Shown here one piece after another: positions 1-7,024 of a stretch of DNA of 25,391 nt (the first letter of the stretch is position 1; the number at the start of each line of letters is the position of its first letter). The notes beneath the pieces were generated by a model that made no database searches, was not told the DNA's origin, and saw nothing but the letters and a program-made list of their open reading frames with translations. The stretch comes from an uncultured Eubacteriales bacterium (lineage in GTDB: Bacteria; Bacillota; Clostridia; Oscillospirales; CAG-272). Location of the stretch: NCBI GenBank assembly GCA_934462825.1, contig CAKSIP010000026.1, positions 1 to 25,391 on the forward strand, given 5' to 3'. A program made the translations under genes and the position numbers.

Positions 1-317
1 CTTATAGCGTTAGGATCGACGCCCCAGTATCTGCATCTGCAGCAGGTGCCTTTTACACCATAGGTTGAAGGCCCGTCTTGATAATGCTTGCATCTATATC
101 CGCAGGTAGTTTTGAGACGTCCGCCGTTTGAGTAGCATCCGCCGCCGGCGACGTTGTCAAGCTCGTCGTCGGAAAGCTCGCCTGTCTTGGGATGGAGCTG
201 TTCAAAGTACGCCTTTGCGCTTTCTTCGGTCAGCTCCATGTTGTTTTCCTTTGCAAGGGCCATCAGTTCTTCGGGGGATTTCGCTTGTTTTGCCTTGGTG
301 ATAAGTTCGGTGTTCAT
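1..317 (-). CDS. Nif11-type leader precursor peptide with Cys-rich core (partial, 3' end off window)
   Basis: This open frame starts at ATG 315-317 and remains open at the left edge (105 residues visible), so the end is missing. Residues 1-59 look like a Nif11/NHLP leader: an amphipathic N-terminal part containing KSPEELMALAKE, then ELSDDELDNVAGG, with the double glycine at 58-59. The visible core begins GCYSNGG and has six cysteines (61, 72, 76, 92, 93, 95), arranged as CxxxC and CCxC. A ribosome site (AAGGAG) lies about 11 nt before the ATG. The family role is known: such leaders direct natural-product precursors to modification enzymes and to C39-peptidase exporters like the one encoded at 3907-6087. 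I infer that this peptide is cut after Gly59 and exported. Whether the cysteines become thioethers, disulfides or metal ligands cannot be told, because no modifying enzyme is in view. Confidence 0.8.
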   Translation of the reverse strand, partial: MNTELITKAKQAKSPEELMALAKENNMELTEESAKAYFEQLHPKTGELSDDELDNVAGGGCYSNGGRLKTTCGYRCKHYQDGPSTYGVKGTCCRCRYWGVDPNAI

Positions 318-370
318 TTTCTTGTTGTCTCCTTATTCATAAAAGTTTTTGGGCGGGATAACAGCGCTTT

Positions 371-643
371 TCAGTTGTTTTTCAGTATTTTCATATCTGA
401 ATCGTTGTTTAGCAGAATGTTTTTATTCATATCGTTGCTATGCTTTATGCTCATATCAACATTATTGTTGTTTATTTTGATGCTCGTGTCAAAATTATTG
501 AAATTTATACTTGTGTCAAAATTATTGTTGTTTATCTTAATGCTCTCATTGTCCGGCATTTCGGTGCCGCCCGAAACATTTTCAAGTTTTTTATCGGATA
601 ATTCGTCCGCATTTGCTTTTGTAAGCTTTTTGTTTTTTTCCAT
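371..643 (-). CDS. Double-glycine leader peptide with Asn-rich repetitive core
   Basis: This is a 90-residue protein. Residues 1-26 form a leader ending in ELSDKKLENVSGG, nearly the same motif as in its two neighbours, so cleavage after Gly26 by the C39 peptidase is likely. The remaining 64 residues contain no cysteine and about 30% asparagine (19 of 64). They form imperfect repeats starting Ser-Ile at residues 34, 45, 54 and 65, with the pattern S-I-K-I-N-N-N-N-[FV]-D-[TM]; the second copy is two residues shorter. The DNA is much more AT-rich than the surrounding genes. The ribosome site before ATG 643 is weak, and the gene starts 24 nt after the previous stop, so translation may be coupled. 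I do not recognise the family. The regular alternation suggests a beta-solenoid or amyloid-like fold, or an Asn-rich RiPP core, but that is inference. Confidence 0.75.
   Translation of the reverse strand: MEKNKKLTKANADELSDKKLENVSGGTEMPDNESIKINNNNFDTSINFNNFDTSIKINNNNVDMSIKHSNDMNKNILLNNDSDMKILKNN
452..544 (-). repeat. Tandem 33/27/33-bp coding repeats in the Asn-rich peptide gene
   Basis: Three consecutive in-frame units encode residues 34-44, 45-53 and 54-64 of the Asn-rich peptide. On the plus strand, the shared string TCAAAATTATTG or a close variant recurs. Similarity at both DNA and protein level suggests recent duplication within the gene. A fourth, degenerate copy follows, down to about position 422. 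Confidence 0.7.
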
Positions 644-667
644 AGCCGTGTATTTTGTTCTTCTCGG

Positions 668-853
668 TCACTTATTTTTTCTGCATTTTTCGCAAAGCCC
701 GTCAACGATATAGGCATATATGCCGCATCTTTCGCACGTTCCCATCTTTCCGTCGCCGATGATTATTACTTTCATGCCGCCGTCTACTTTTTCAAGCTCG
801 TTTTCATTCAGTTCCGCTTTGTCGGTTTTGATTTTTTCCTTCTGTTCTTTCAT
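668..853 (-). CDS. Double-glycine leader peptide with CxxC-x10-CxxC core
   Basis: This 61-residue protein starts at ATG 853 behind a good AGGAGGA ribosome site, 33 nt after the sigma factor gene. Residues 1-26 are a charged leader ending ELNENELEKVDGG; the predicted mature part is 35 residues. That part holds four cysteines at 40, 43, 54 and 57 in two CxxC pairs separated by ten residues, with the intervening segment GIYAYIVDG. This is the spacing of a small zinc ribbon or knuckle, although two disulfides are possible if the peptide is exported. The leader motif matches those of the next two genes, so all three probably use the same C39 exporter. I do not recognise a named bacteriocin family. 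It could also be a Zn-ribbon protein that only resembles a leader peptide at its N terminus. Confidence 0.7.
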   Translation of the reverse strand: MKEQKEKIKTDKAELNENELEKVDGGMKVIIIGDGKMGTCERCGIYAYIVDGLCEKCRKNK

Positions 854-886
854 GTTGTTTGTCCTCCTGTATAATTATGCCTGAGC

Positions 887-1372
887 TCAACCGCTCAGAT
901 CATTTTTAAGTTTGTTCAGCGCACTTTTGTGCAGAATTTTTACATAGGCATACGATATGCCCATTCTTGCCGCTATATCTTTCAGAGACATTTTCTTGTA
1001 ATACTTTAAGATTACAAGGGCGCGGCGGCGCTCGTCAAGCTTGCCGAGCGCTTTTCCGAGCGCCGCAAGAGATTCTTTTTGTAAAACAACGCAATCGACG
1101 TCGTCTCCGTCCGATGCCTCCTCCGGCAATTCCGCATAGATGCGGTTTGACCTGAAATAATCCGTTACGGTGTTCCGTGTGATCGTATAAATCCATGTGG
1201 AAACGGAAGCAAGACTTGCGTCAAACGTATCGAAATGTTCGTAAACTTTCAGGAAGATTTCGCTGACAATGTCTTCTGCGTCGCTTTTGTTTTGCAGCCG
1301 GCAGAAAACATAACGGCTTACCTTTTCGCGGTATTCCGTATACAGCGCTTCCTTTTCCGTTGCAAGGCTCAT
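887..1372 (-). CDS. ECF-type RNA polymerase sigma-70 factor
   Basis: This is a 161-residue sigma factor of the extracytoplasmic-function type. Region 2 spans about residues 8-77, with the AEDIVSEIFLKVYEHFDTFD helix and the STWIYTITRNTVTDYFR segment that contacts the -10 element. Region 4 spans about 105-158, with LDERRRALVILKYY and the helix-turn-helix LKDIAARMGISYAYVKILHK. There is no extra C-terminal domain. The start codon overlaps the stop of the preceding 78-residue gene (ATGA), and the three leader-peptide genes follow directly, so the factor is co-transcribed with the exporter. I infer that it drives transcription of the peptide or export genes, possibly including itself. The target promoters are not identifiable here, and no classical membrane anti-sigma gene is adjacent. 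Confidence 0.92.
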   Translation of the reverse strand: MSLATEKEALYTEYREKVSRYVFCRLQNKSDAEDIVSEIFLKVYEHFDTFDASLASVSTWIYTITRNTVTDYFRSNRIYAELPEEASDGDDVDCVVLQKESLAALGKALGKLDERRRALVILKYYKKMSLKDIAARMGISYAYVKILHKSALNKLKNDLSG

Positions 1373-1605
1373 AGGGTACCGTCCCTTTTGCCTTTGCGCT
1401 TTTCGGAAGATTCCGTTTCGCCCGCCGCACTGACAAGCGAGAGGTCATCCTCTGAAATTTCGGCACCGTATTCGTTTTCCACTTCCTCTATGAGTTTTCG
1501 GAGCGAAGGCTCGTTTTCAAACCATTGATAATCAAACAGCGCCGAAAGCGTTTTTTCGCTGATTTCGGGCATTCTGTCCTGTTGCCCTGCTTTTTTGCCT
1601 ATCAC
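1369..1605 (-). CDS. Small unknown protein coupled to the ECF sigma factor, with leader-like motif
   Basis: I choose the GTG at 1605 as the start because a strong AAGGAGGAA site lies just upstream, giving 78 residues; the frame stays open further upstream, into the 3' end of the transporter gene, without a comparable site. The protein is hydrophilic and predicted soluble, with the segment TLSALFDYQWFENEPSLRKL followed by IEEVENEYG, then EISEDDLSLVSAAG and a basic tail. That last motif closely mirrors the ELSDDELDNVAGG leader ends of the cargo peptides, except that Ala-Ala-Gly replaces the double glycine. The stop overlaps the sigma factor start by four bases, indicating translational coupling. 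I do not recognise a named family. It may be a regulator or anti-sigma-like partner of the ECF factor, or a degenerate precursor. Confidence 0.7.
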   Translation of the reverse strand: MIGKKAGQQDRMPEISEKTLSALFDYQWFENEPSLRKLIEEVENEYGAEISEDDLSLVSAAGETESSEKRKGKRDGTL

Positions 1606-1690
1606 TTTGCTTCCTCCTTCTGTTGATTTATACGATCCAAAAGAAAAAAAGGCTAATAAAAATCTGAAAAATTTTTTGAAGTTTTTTGCG

Positions 1691-3892
1691 TTAGAAATCG
1701 GCTTTGGGAGCGCCGTCAAGCCTCTGCCGAGCGACAAGCTCCGCAAAGAAGCCGTTCTTTGCAATCAGCTCGTCATATTTGCCGTCTTCGATGATCTTTC
1801 CGTGATCCAGCACGAGGATCCTGTCGCACTGCTTGATGGTCGAAAGCCGGTGCGCAATCACGATTCTGGTGCATTTCAATGAGTCGAGCGCTTCGGAGAT
1901 CTTTTTCTGCGTGAGATTGTCCAGCGCGCTTGTCGCCTCGTCAAACATAAGGATTTTGGGCTTTGGCGCGATGGCGCGGGCAATCATCAGCCGCTGGCGC
2001 TGTCCGCCGGAGATGCCGCCCGAGCCTTCGGAGATGATCGTGCTCATCCCCATGGGCATTTTTCTTATATCCTCGGCGATTCCCGCAAGCTCCGCCGCTT
2101 CCCATGCTTCGTTTTGGGACAGCCACGGCGCGGAAATGACTATATTTGAATATATATCGCCCTGAAACAGCTTTCCGTTCTGCATAACGGCACCGATCCG
2201 ACGCCGCAGAGAGCGAAGGTCGATTCGTTCCAAATCTCTCCCGTCATAATAGATGGCGCCTTTTTGCGGATGCTCAAAGCCGAGCAGCAGACGCATAAGC
2301 GTTGACTTTCCGCAGCCCGTTTTCCCAACGATGGCAACGTATTGTCCGGGGCGTATTTTAAGCGACATATCGTCTACTACCAGGGGCATGTTTTCGCTGT
2401 ATCGGAACGAAACATTGCTCAGTTCAATTCCGCCGGACAGCCTTGTGATCACCTGTTTTCCGTCCGAAACTTCAGGTGCGGTATCAAAAAACGGTTTTAC
2501 CATATGGAGGATGGGCTTTATCTGCGCCACGGTGAGCGCGATTCCGGCCAGCGCCGTAAATGCGCCGGACACCATGCCGTATGCCGTGCCAAAGGCGTAA
2601 TAATCGGCCACGGAAATGCCCGATTTTACCGCCATGACGTACATGATGATCGTTCCCGCAAGGCTTATGGCAAGGCTGATGACGGTGTTGAGCTTGATAA
2701 ACATCGGCGGATTGTAGGTAAGCCTTGCGCTTTCGGCATAAAGATTGCCCCATCTTGCAAAGGCGCGCTTTTCGGCGCCGGCCAGCTTAATCTTTTGTAT
2801 GCCCGAAATGAGAGCATAGGTCATACCGTCTTCTTTGCCGGAAAGCTCCATCTGACGTATGCTTATTTTCATCTGAATGAGCGACGACAGGATGGAAAAC
2901 ACAACGGTTACAAGAATAATTATCAGCGCGGGAGCGACAAGAGCCGGTGCGTAGACCAATATCTGCGATAGGTATAGGAGCGAGAAAAGGGAAGTCAGTC
3001 CCGTAGACAGGACGGTGGACGCCAGCATTTTGCAAAGCACACCGACCTGAGACACACGGTTTGAAAGCTCGCCCGCGCTGTACGACTTGAAGAAATCGGC
3101 CGGGAGCGACAGGACGCGCATCATGGCGGCCGCGTCAACCGATATGTTCAGCTTGGTTTCGATCCGGGCCGTGATCAGCTTTTTCACGGCGGAAAAGAGA
3201 AGCGTGCTGATTGAAACGGACACGGAGAAGACCGTAATGGCGATAAGCAGGCGCATGCTTCCCGACGGAAGCACACGAGCAAACAGGAGCTTGCTGATCA
3301 TCGGGGAAATCATGCCGATCAGCGATAGAGCAAGCGTGGCCAGGGCGATCATCACAAAATCGGAGGCCGAAAGCGTCCGCATGATATACGCGGCCAGCGA
3401 CGGCAGGCTGATTTTTTTCAGCGGAAAGGGCTTGTAAAACGCAATGGCTTCCGTTTCAAACAGGTGCTGATTTTTGCGATTGATTTTTCTTCGTTTGCCG
3501 GCTTCGTAATCAAAATAGCTGTACCCGGAAAGCCCTGTGGGAATCAGCGCCACCACCCTTCCGCTTTCGCGCAGCACGCCGAGCATGGCGCCGATTGCGT
3601 CACGATACCAGCCGTCCTCCAGCCGGATCGGGCGTCGCATAATGCCGTAAGGGCGCATGAGATATTCCAGCTGTTCGTTTACGTCGCCGATTCCGTCAGG
3701 CACCTCGCGGCTCTTTACATGGTAATATTTCAGAATTTCGTCGATGGCGTCTTTGGTAACAGCGCGGTCGTTGTTTAAGGAGGCTTCGATTTTTTTGCCG
3801 GTGATGGCAGAGGCCATATTGGCAAAGGCTTCGGCAAAAGCCTCGTCGTCGTTATGCTTGCGATCTCTGATTTGTTCGTCAAACCAACCCAT
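1691..3892 (-). CDS. NHLM-type peptide export ABC transporter, ATP-binding/permease subunit without active peptidase
   Basis: This is a 733-residue half-transporter. The N-terminal 150 or so residues form a soluble domain lacking the C39 Cys-His-Asp triad, including the YSYFDYEAGKRRKINRKNQ stretch typical of the second ABC protein of NHLM systems. Transmembrane helices follow at about 165-460. The C-terminal ATPase has Walker A GKTGCGKST, the signature SGGQRQR, Walker B ILMFDEATSALD and the switch histidine in IVIAHRLSTIK. The length is close to the usual size of about 700 residues. It lies 14 nt after the peptidase-containing transporter gene, and I infer that the two products form a heterodimeric exporter in the cytoplasmic membrane for the double-glycine peptides. 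Start ATG 3892 follows a GGGGG-type ribosome site. The family assignment rests on architecture and context. Confidence 0.9.
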   Translation of the reverse strand: MGWFDEQIRDRKHNDDEAFAEAFANMASAITGKKIEASLNNDRAVTKDAIDEILKYYHVKSREVPDGIGDVNEQLEYLMRPYGIMRRPIRLEDGWYRDAIGAMLGVLRESGRVVALIPTGLSGYSYFDYEAGKRRKINRKNQHLFETEAIAFYKPFPLKKISLPSLAAYIMRTLSASDFVMIALATLALSLIGMISPMISKLLFARVLPSGSMRLLIAITVFSVSVSISTLLFSAVKKLITARIETKLNISVDAAAMMRVLSLPADFFKSYSAGELSNRVSQVGVLCKMLASTVLSTGLTSLFSLLYLSQILVYAPALVAPALIIILVTVVFSILSSLIQMKISIRQMELSGKEDGMTYALISGIQKIKLAGAEKRAFARWGNLYAESARLTYNPPMFIKLNTVISLAISLAGTIIMYVMAVKSGISVADYYAFGTAYGMVSGAFTALAGIALTVAQIKPILHMVKPFFDTAPEVSDGKQVITRLSGGIELSNVSFRYSENMPLVVDDMSLKIRPGQYVAIVGKTGCGKSTLMRLLLGFEHPQKGAIYYDGRDLERIDLRSLRRRIGAVMQNGKLFQGDIYSNIVISAPWLSQNEAWEAAELAGIAEDIRKMPMGMSTIISEGSGGISGGQRQRLMIARAIAPKPKILMFDEATSALDNLTQKKISEALDSLKCTRIVIAHRLSTIKQCDRILVLDHGKIIEDGKYDELIAKNGFFAELVARQRLDGAPKADF

Positions 3893-3906
3893 ATCGATCC
3901 GCCCCC

Positions 3907-6087
3907 TTACTCGTTTGATACGAGCTGAGTATAGGCTCCGCCTTGTTTCATCAGCTCCTCGTGTGTTCCGCGCTCAATGACTTTTCCCTGATCCATTACA
4001 ATAATCTCGTCACAATCGCGTATGGTGGAAAGTCTGTGCGCCACCACAATACAGGTGATGCCCCTGTCTTTGATGGATTTCACCACGTCGTATTCGGTTT
4101 TGGCGTCCAGCGCGCTTGTCGCCTCGTCAAGAAGGATGATCGTGGGATCCTGCGCGAGTACGCGCGCAATCTCCATGCGCTGTCTCTGCCCGCCGGAAAA
4201 ATCCTTTCCGCCCTCGGTCAGCCGGTACTGATAGCCGCCTTCGCGCTGCATAATATCCTCGTGAAGCTGCGCGTCGCGCGCCGCCATGATCATTTCAAAG
4301 TCTTCAATGGAGTTATCCCACATTTTAATGTTGTTGGCAATCGTATCTTCAAACAGGATAATATCCTGATCCACCACGGCAAGGGAGCCTGTAAACACGC
4401 TGCGATCAATTTCCGACAAAGGCTTGCCGTCAAACAGGATTTCGCCGCTCCAAGGCTTGTAAAGCCCGGATATGAGCTTTGAGAGGGTGGACTTTCCGCA
4501 CCCGGACGGCCCGACAAAAGCAACGCGGCTTCCCGGCGTCAAGGTCATGCTGAAATCCTGAATCAAAGGCTCCGCCAGGCGGGAATACCCGAAGGTTATA
4601 TTTTTGATTTCAATGTTTCCGGCCAGCTTGTCGTATTCGACAGCCTCCTCCTCGTGCTCGGCAAAGGTCACGTCGGCGGGATATTTCATAACATCCTCAA
4701 TCCGTTCCATATCGGTGCGCATTTCCTGGAGCGATTGCCCCGCGGAAATCAGCGACATCGCGGGGGAAACGAACGACGAAAGAAAGCCCTGAAACGCCAT
4801 AATCATACCGACGGTAAACAGACCTTCCATCGCCAGGAAAACGCCTGTCATCAGCACGGCCGTTCCGCAAAGGGCGCTTATCAGAGCCGGCAGCAACTCA
4901 AGAAGCAGATTGGTGCGCTGATACCGAACCTGATTTGTATTGACGCTTGCCTGATAGCCGGCCCATTTTTCAAAAAAGCCGTTTTCGGCGCCGCTGGCCT
5001 TGATGGTTTCAATCATTTCTATGCCGGCGACCGTGGTTCCCGCCAGCTTGCCGGCGTCGCGCATTTGCACGCGGGTGATATTGATGCGCTTTCTTGAAAT
5101 AATTCCCGAAAGGGCCAGATTGGCAATCACCGAAAAAAGCCCTATCATCGTCAGTACGACGCTGTATCGGAGCATGACCACGAGATAAAACACCATCATA
5201 ACGGCGTTGAGCGCGAGCGGCGCAAACGTGTTGACCAGCTGCTCCGCTATCATGGCGTTCGACGCTTGTCTGCCCTGAAGATCGCCTGCCATGCGCTGAG
5301 AGAAAAATTCCATGGGCATGCGCAGGATTTTCCACATAAAGGTTGTGTTTCCCACCATGGCGAGCTTTCCGTTGATGCGGAGAGAATAGATGGCCTGGAT
5401 CCATGCGACGATAAGCTGAATGACGCTGATTCCCACGAGTGCAATCGTAAACGGCGTGAGCCATTCCGGGTTTTCTTTCGTCAGCAGTCGGTCAAGAAAG
5501 ATGCGCGAAAACGCCGGCGTGATCATGCCGAGCAGGGATGTGATCACAGAGGTCAGAACGACGAATACAATGGCGGTGCTTGCGCCGACAAGCCGTTTTT
5601 GCGCATATTTCAGCATGGACTGCGGCTTGCCCTCCGGCACAAAGCCTTCGTCCGGTTCAAAAAACAGGCATACTCCTGTAAACGAATCGTCAAAAACGCT
5701 CATAGGAACCGTATAGGTGCCCTTTGCGGGATCGTTTAACACCGCTTTGTTGCCCTTGAAGCCGTCAAGAACCACAAAGTGATTGAAATTCCAATGGATA
5801 ATGCAGGGGAATTTTCCCTCTTTTTTCAGGGCTTCGGGTTCATAGCGATAGCCCTTGGCCGCAAGACCGTAGCTTCGGGCGGCCCGGAGAAGATTTCTTG
5901 CGTTGGAGCCGTCGCGCGAAACGCCGCAGTCAAGGCGCACCTGCTCCAGCGGGATCCATTTTTCATAATAGGCAAGGATCATGGCAAGGCTTGCGGCGCC
6001 GCATTCCAGCGCTTCCATCTGCATGATCACGGGCACTTTGGCCACGCCCTTTGTCAGGGGCGCTTTGATTTTTTTGGTTGCCTTCAT
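3907..6087 (-). CDS. NHLM-type peptidase-containing ABC transporter (C39 peptidase, permease and ATPase)
   Basis: This 726-residue protein has three domains. The C39 peptidase covers about residues 15-140 with Cys29 in MQMEALECGAASL, His103 in NFNHFVVLDG and Asp119 in LNDPAKG, so the catalytic triad appears intact. Permease helices lie at about 165-450. The ATPase carries Walker A GPSGCGKST, signature FSGGQRQR, Walker B IILLDEATSALD and VVAHRLST. Known family members cut leaders after a double glycine and pump the freed peptide outwards. Three such leaders (VDGG, VSGG, VAGG) are encoded downstream at 853-1. The gene begins 9 nt after the secretion protein gene and is followed by the peptidase-less partner. 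This corresponds to the first ABC protein of NHLM systems. Confidence 0.95.
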   Translation of the reverse strand: MKATKKIKAPLTKGVAKVPVIMQMEALECGAASLAMILAYYEKWIPLEQVRLDCGVSRDGSNARNLLRAARSYGLAAKGYRYEPEALKKEGKFPCIIHWNFNHFVVLDGFKGNKAVLNDPAKGTYTVPMSVFDDSFTGVCLFFEPDEGFVPEGKPQSMLKYAQKRLVGASTAIVFVVLTSVITSLLGMITPAFSRIFLDRLLTKENPEWLTPFTIALVGISVIQLIVAWIQAIYSLRINGKLAMVGNTTFMWKILRMPMEFFSQRMAGDLQGRQASNAMIAEQLVNTFAPLALNAVMMVFYLVVMLRYSVVLTMIGLFSVIANLALSGIISRKRINITRVQMRDAGKLAGTTVAGIEMIETIKASGAENGFFEKWAGYQASVNTNQVRYQRTNLLLELLPALISALCGTAVLMTGVFLAMEGLFTVGMIMAFQGFLSSFVSPAMSLISAGQSLQEMRTDMERIEDVMKYPADVTFAEHEEEAVEYDKLAGNIEIKNITFGYSRLAEPLIQDFSMTLTPGSRVAFVGPSGCGKSTLSKLISGLYKPWSGEILFDGKPLSEIDRSVFTGSLAVVDQDIILFEDTIANNIKMWDNSIEDFEMIMAARDAQLHEDIMQREGGYQYRLTEGGKDFSGGQRQRMEIARVLAQDPTIILLDEATSALDAKTEYDVVKSIKDRGITCIVVAHRLSTIRDCDEIIVMDQGKVIERGTHEELMKQGGAYTQLVSNE

Positions 6088-6096
6088 GTCCGCACC

Positions 6097-6573
6097 TCAG
6101 TTCAGCACAAAGTCGAGCGGCTTGACGCGCTCGGTAATGACCGAAACGGAGAACGTGCCGCTTTTCATGTCTTTGGCATCGACCGTCAGAACATATACCC
6201 AATCGCCCGCCGAAGCGCCTATGAGATGAAGAAGATACGGATCGGCACTGTCATCGAGCCGAACGGGAGAGCCCGGCAGATCGGACAGCGAAAGCTCCGA
6301 GCCGTCAACCGAAAGGATGGCTTTTCCTTTGATTTTGGCAAAGTCGGCTTCCTTGACATAAACGGTCAGACAGCCGTCCCGGCAGACGCCGCCCGTCTGA
6401 AAGGAGGTGTCAAGACGTCCGAACATTCCCCACACGCATACGCCTGCCAGCAGTACGATAACGGCGGCAAGGATCATCCATACACTTGGGTTTGACACGC
6501 GGATGTAATCGTTCATCTGCTCCGGGGAGGAGATTTTTTCCATACTTTTTTGGCGGAATATCGGTTGGCTCAT
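6097..6573 (-). CDS. Short NHLM-type secretion (HlyD-like) membrane protein
   Basis: I set the start at ATG 6573, behind a GAGG site, giving 158 residues. A longer frame to 6708 exists but would run deep into the kinase gene. The cytoplasmic N terminus contains RQKSMEKISSPEQMNDYIRV, the usual opening of NHLM secretion proteins, followed by one membrane helix at about 31-51 and an outside domain of about 100 residues rich in beta-prone segments. Usual NHLM/HlyD adaptors are more than twice this length, with a coiled-coil hairpin and lipoyl domains, which are absent here. A minimal adaptor would suit a Gram-positive cell without an outer membrane. The gene lies between the kinase and the peptidase transporter, and I infer that the product assists the ABC pair. 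Confidence 0.75.
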   Translation of the reverse strand: MSQPIFRQKSMEKISSPEQMNDYIRVSNPSVWMILAAVIVLLAGVCVWGMFGRLDTSFQTGGVCRDGCLTVYVKEADFAKIKGKAILSVDGSELSLSDLPGSPVRLDDSADPYLLHLIGASAGDWVYVLTVDAKDMKSGTFSVSVITERVKPLDFVLN

Positions 6574-6616
6574 ACCTTTACCTCGTTTATAAAATTTCAA
6601 TCGGCTCCAAACGGCT

Positions 6617-7024
6617 TCAAAGATCCTTTCGGATGCGAAGGATGTTCTGACCGTCCTTATATTCGTATGTGATTTCGTCCATGGTTTTCTTGACCATGAA
6701 AATGCCAAGCCCGCCGATGGCGCGTTCGTCTGCGGACAGGGTAATGTCGGGATCGTCCTTTTTCAGAGGATCGTAGGGAACCCCGTGATCAATAAAGGTG
6801 ACAATGACGGAGATCGGCGCTTCCGTTACCTCCACGCGTACCGTGGCGGGGCCTGTTTCGGGCCTGTATGCGTAATGCGCGATGTTTCCGAAAAGCTCGT
6901 CAATCGCTATATCAATCTGCATCTGCGCCTTGCTCGGGCAGTGAATCTCCTGAAGCTGACGGTTTACAAATTCGGTTACCTTTTCTATGTTTTCAACGGT
7001 TGCGGGGATTGTCAATTCCTTCAT
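6617..7024 (-). CDS. Anti-sigma factor type serine kinase (RsbW/SpoIIAB-like ATP-binding protein)
   Basis: This 135-residue GHKL-fold protein has the N-box IDIAIDELFGNIAHYAY (Glu43, Asn47), the G1 motif DHGVPYDP (Asp79) and the G2 region GGLGIFMVKKTMD. Known relatives phosphorylate a STAS-domain antagonist on serine and otherwise hold a sigma factor or another target inactive. The gene overlaps the end of the phosphatase gene by four bases (ATGA), so the two are translationally coupled. With the STAS protein at 9467-9763 it makes a complete partner-switching set. Its binding target is not obvious: the only sigma factor in the operon is an ECF type, whereas classical RsbW/SpoIIAB targets are group 3 sigma factors. 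Confidence 0.92.
   Translation of the reverse strand: MKELTIPATVENIEKVTEFVNRQLQEIHCPSKAQMQIDIAIDELFGNIAHYAYRPETGPATVRVEVTEAPISVIVTFIDHGVPYDPLKKDDPDITLSADERAIGGLGIFMVKKTMDEITYEYKDGQNILRIRKDL

Noticed and set aside
422..544. Possible CRISPR-like or intergenic direct repeats
   Set aside because: The repeats are contiguous, in frame, lack spacers and encode a regular protein pattern, so they are coding repeats.
192..713. A plus-strand frame of 173 codons over the leader-peptide genes
   Set aside because: It is the antisense shadow of the peptide genes; the Phe/Leu-rich translation comes from their Asn/Lys codons. The minus-strand frames carry conserved GG leaders.
1606..1690. ECF-type autoregulatory promoter before the small protein and sigma factor
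   Set aside because: A CGTATAA string is present on the minus strand, but I find no AAC-type -35 at the right distance, so the evidence is insufficient.
1606..1764. Longer start for the 78-residue protein at 1764
   Set aside because: It would overlap the 3' end of the transporter gene and adds a composition-biased stretch; a strong ribosome site lies just before GTG 1605.
6574..6708. N-terminal extension of the secretion protein to 6708
   Set aside because: The extension overlaps the kinase gene in another frame, is basic and unlike the family, and has no ribosome site; ATG 6573 has one and starts with the usual family sequence.
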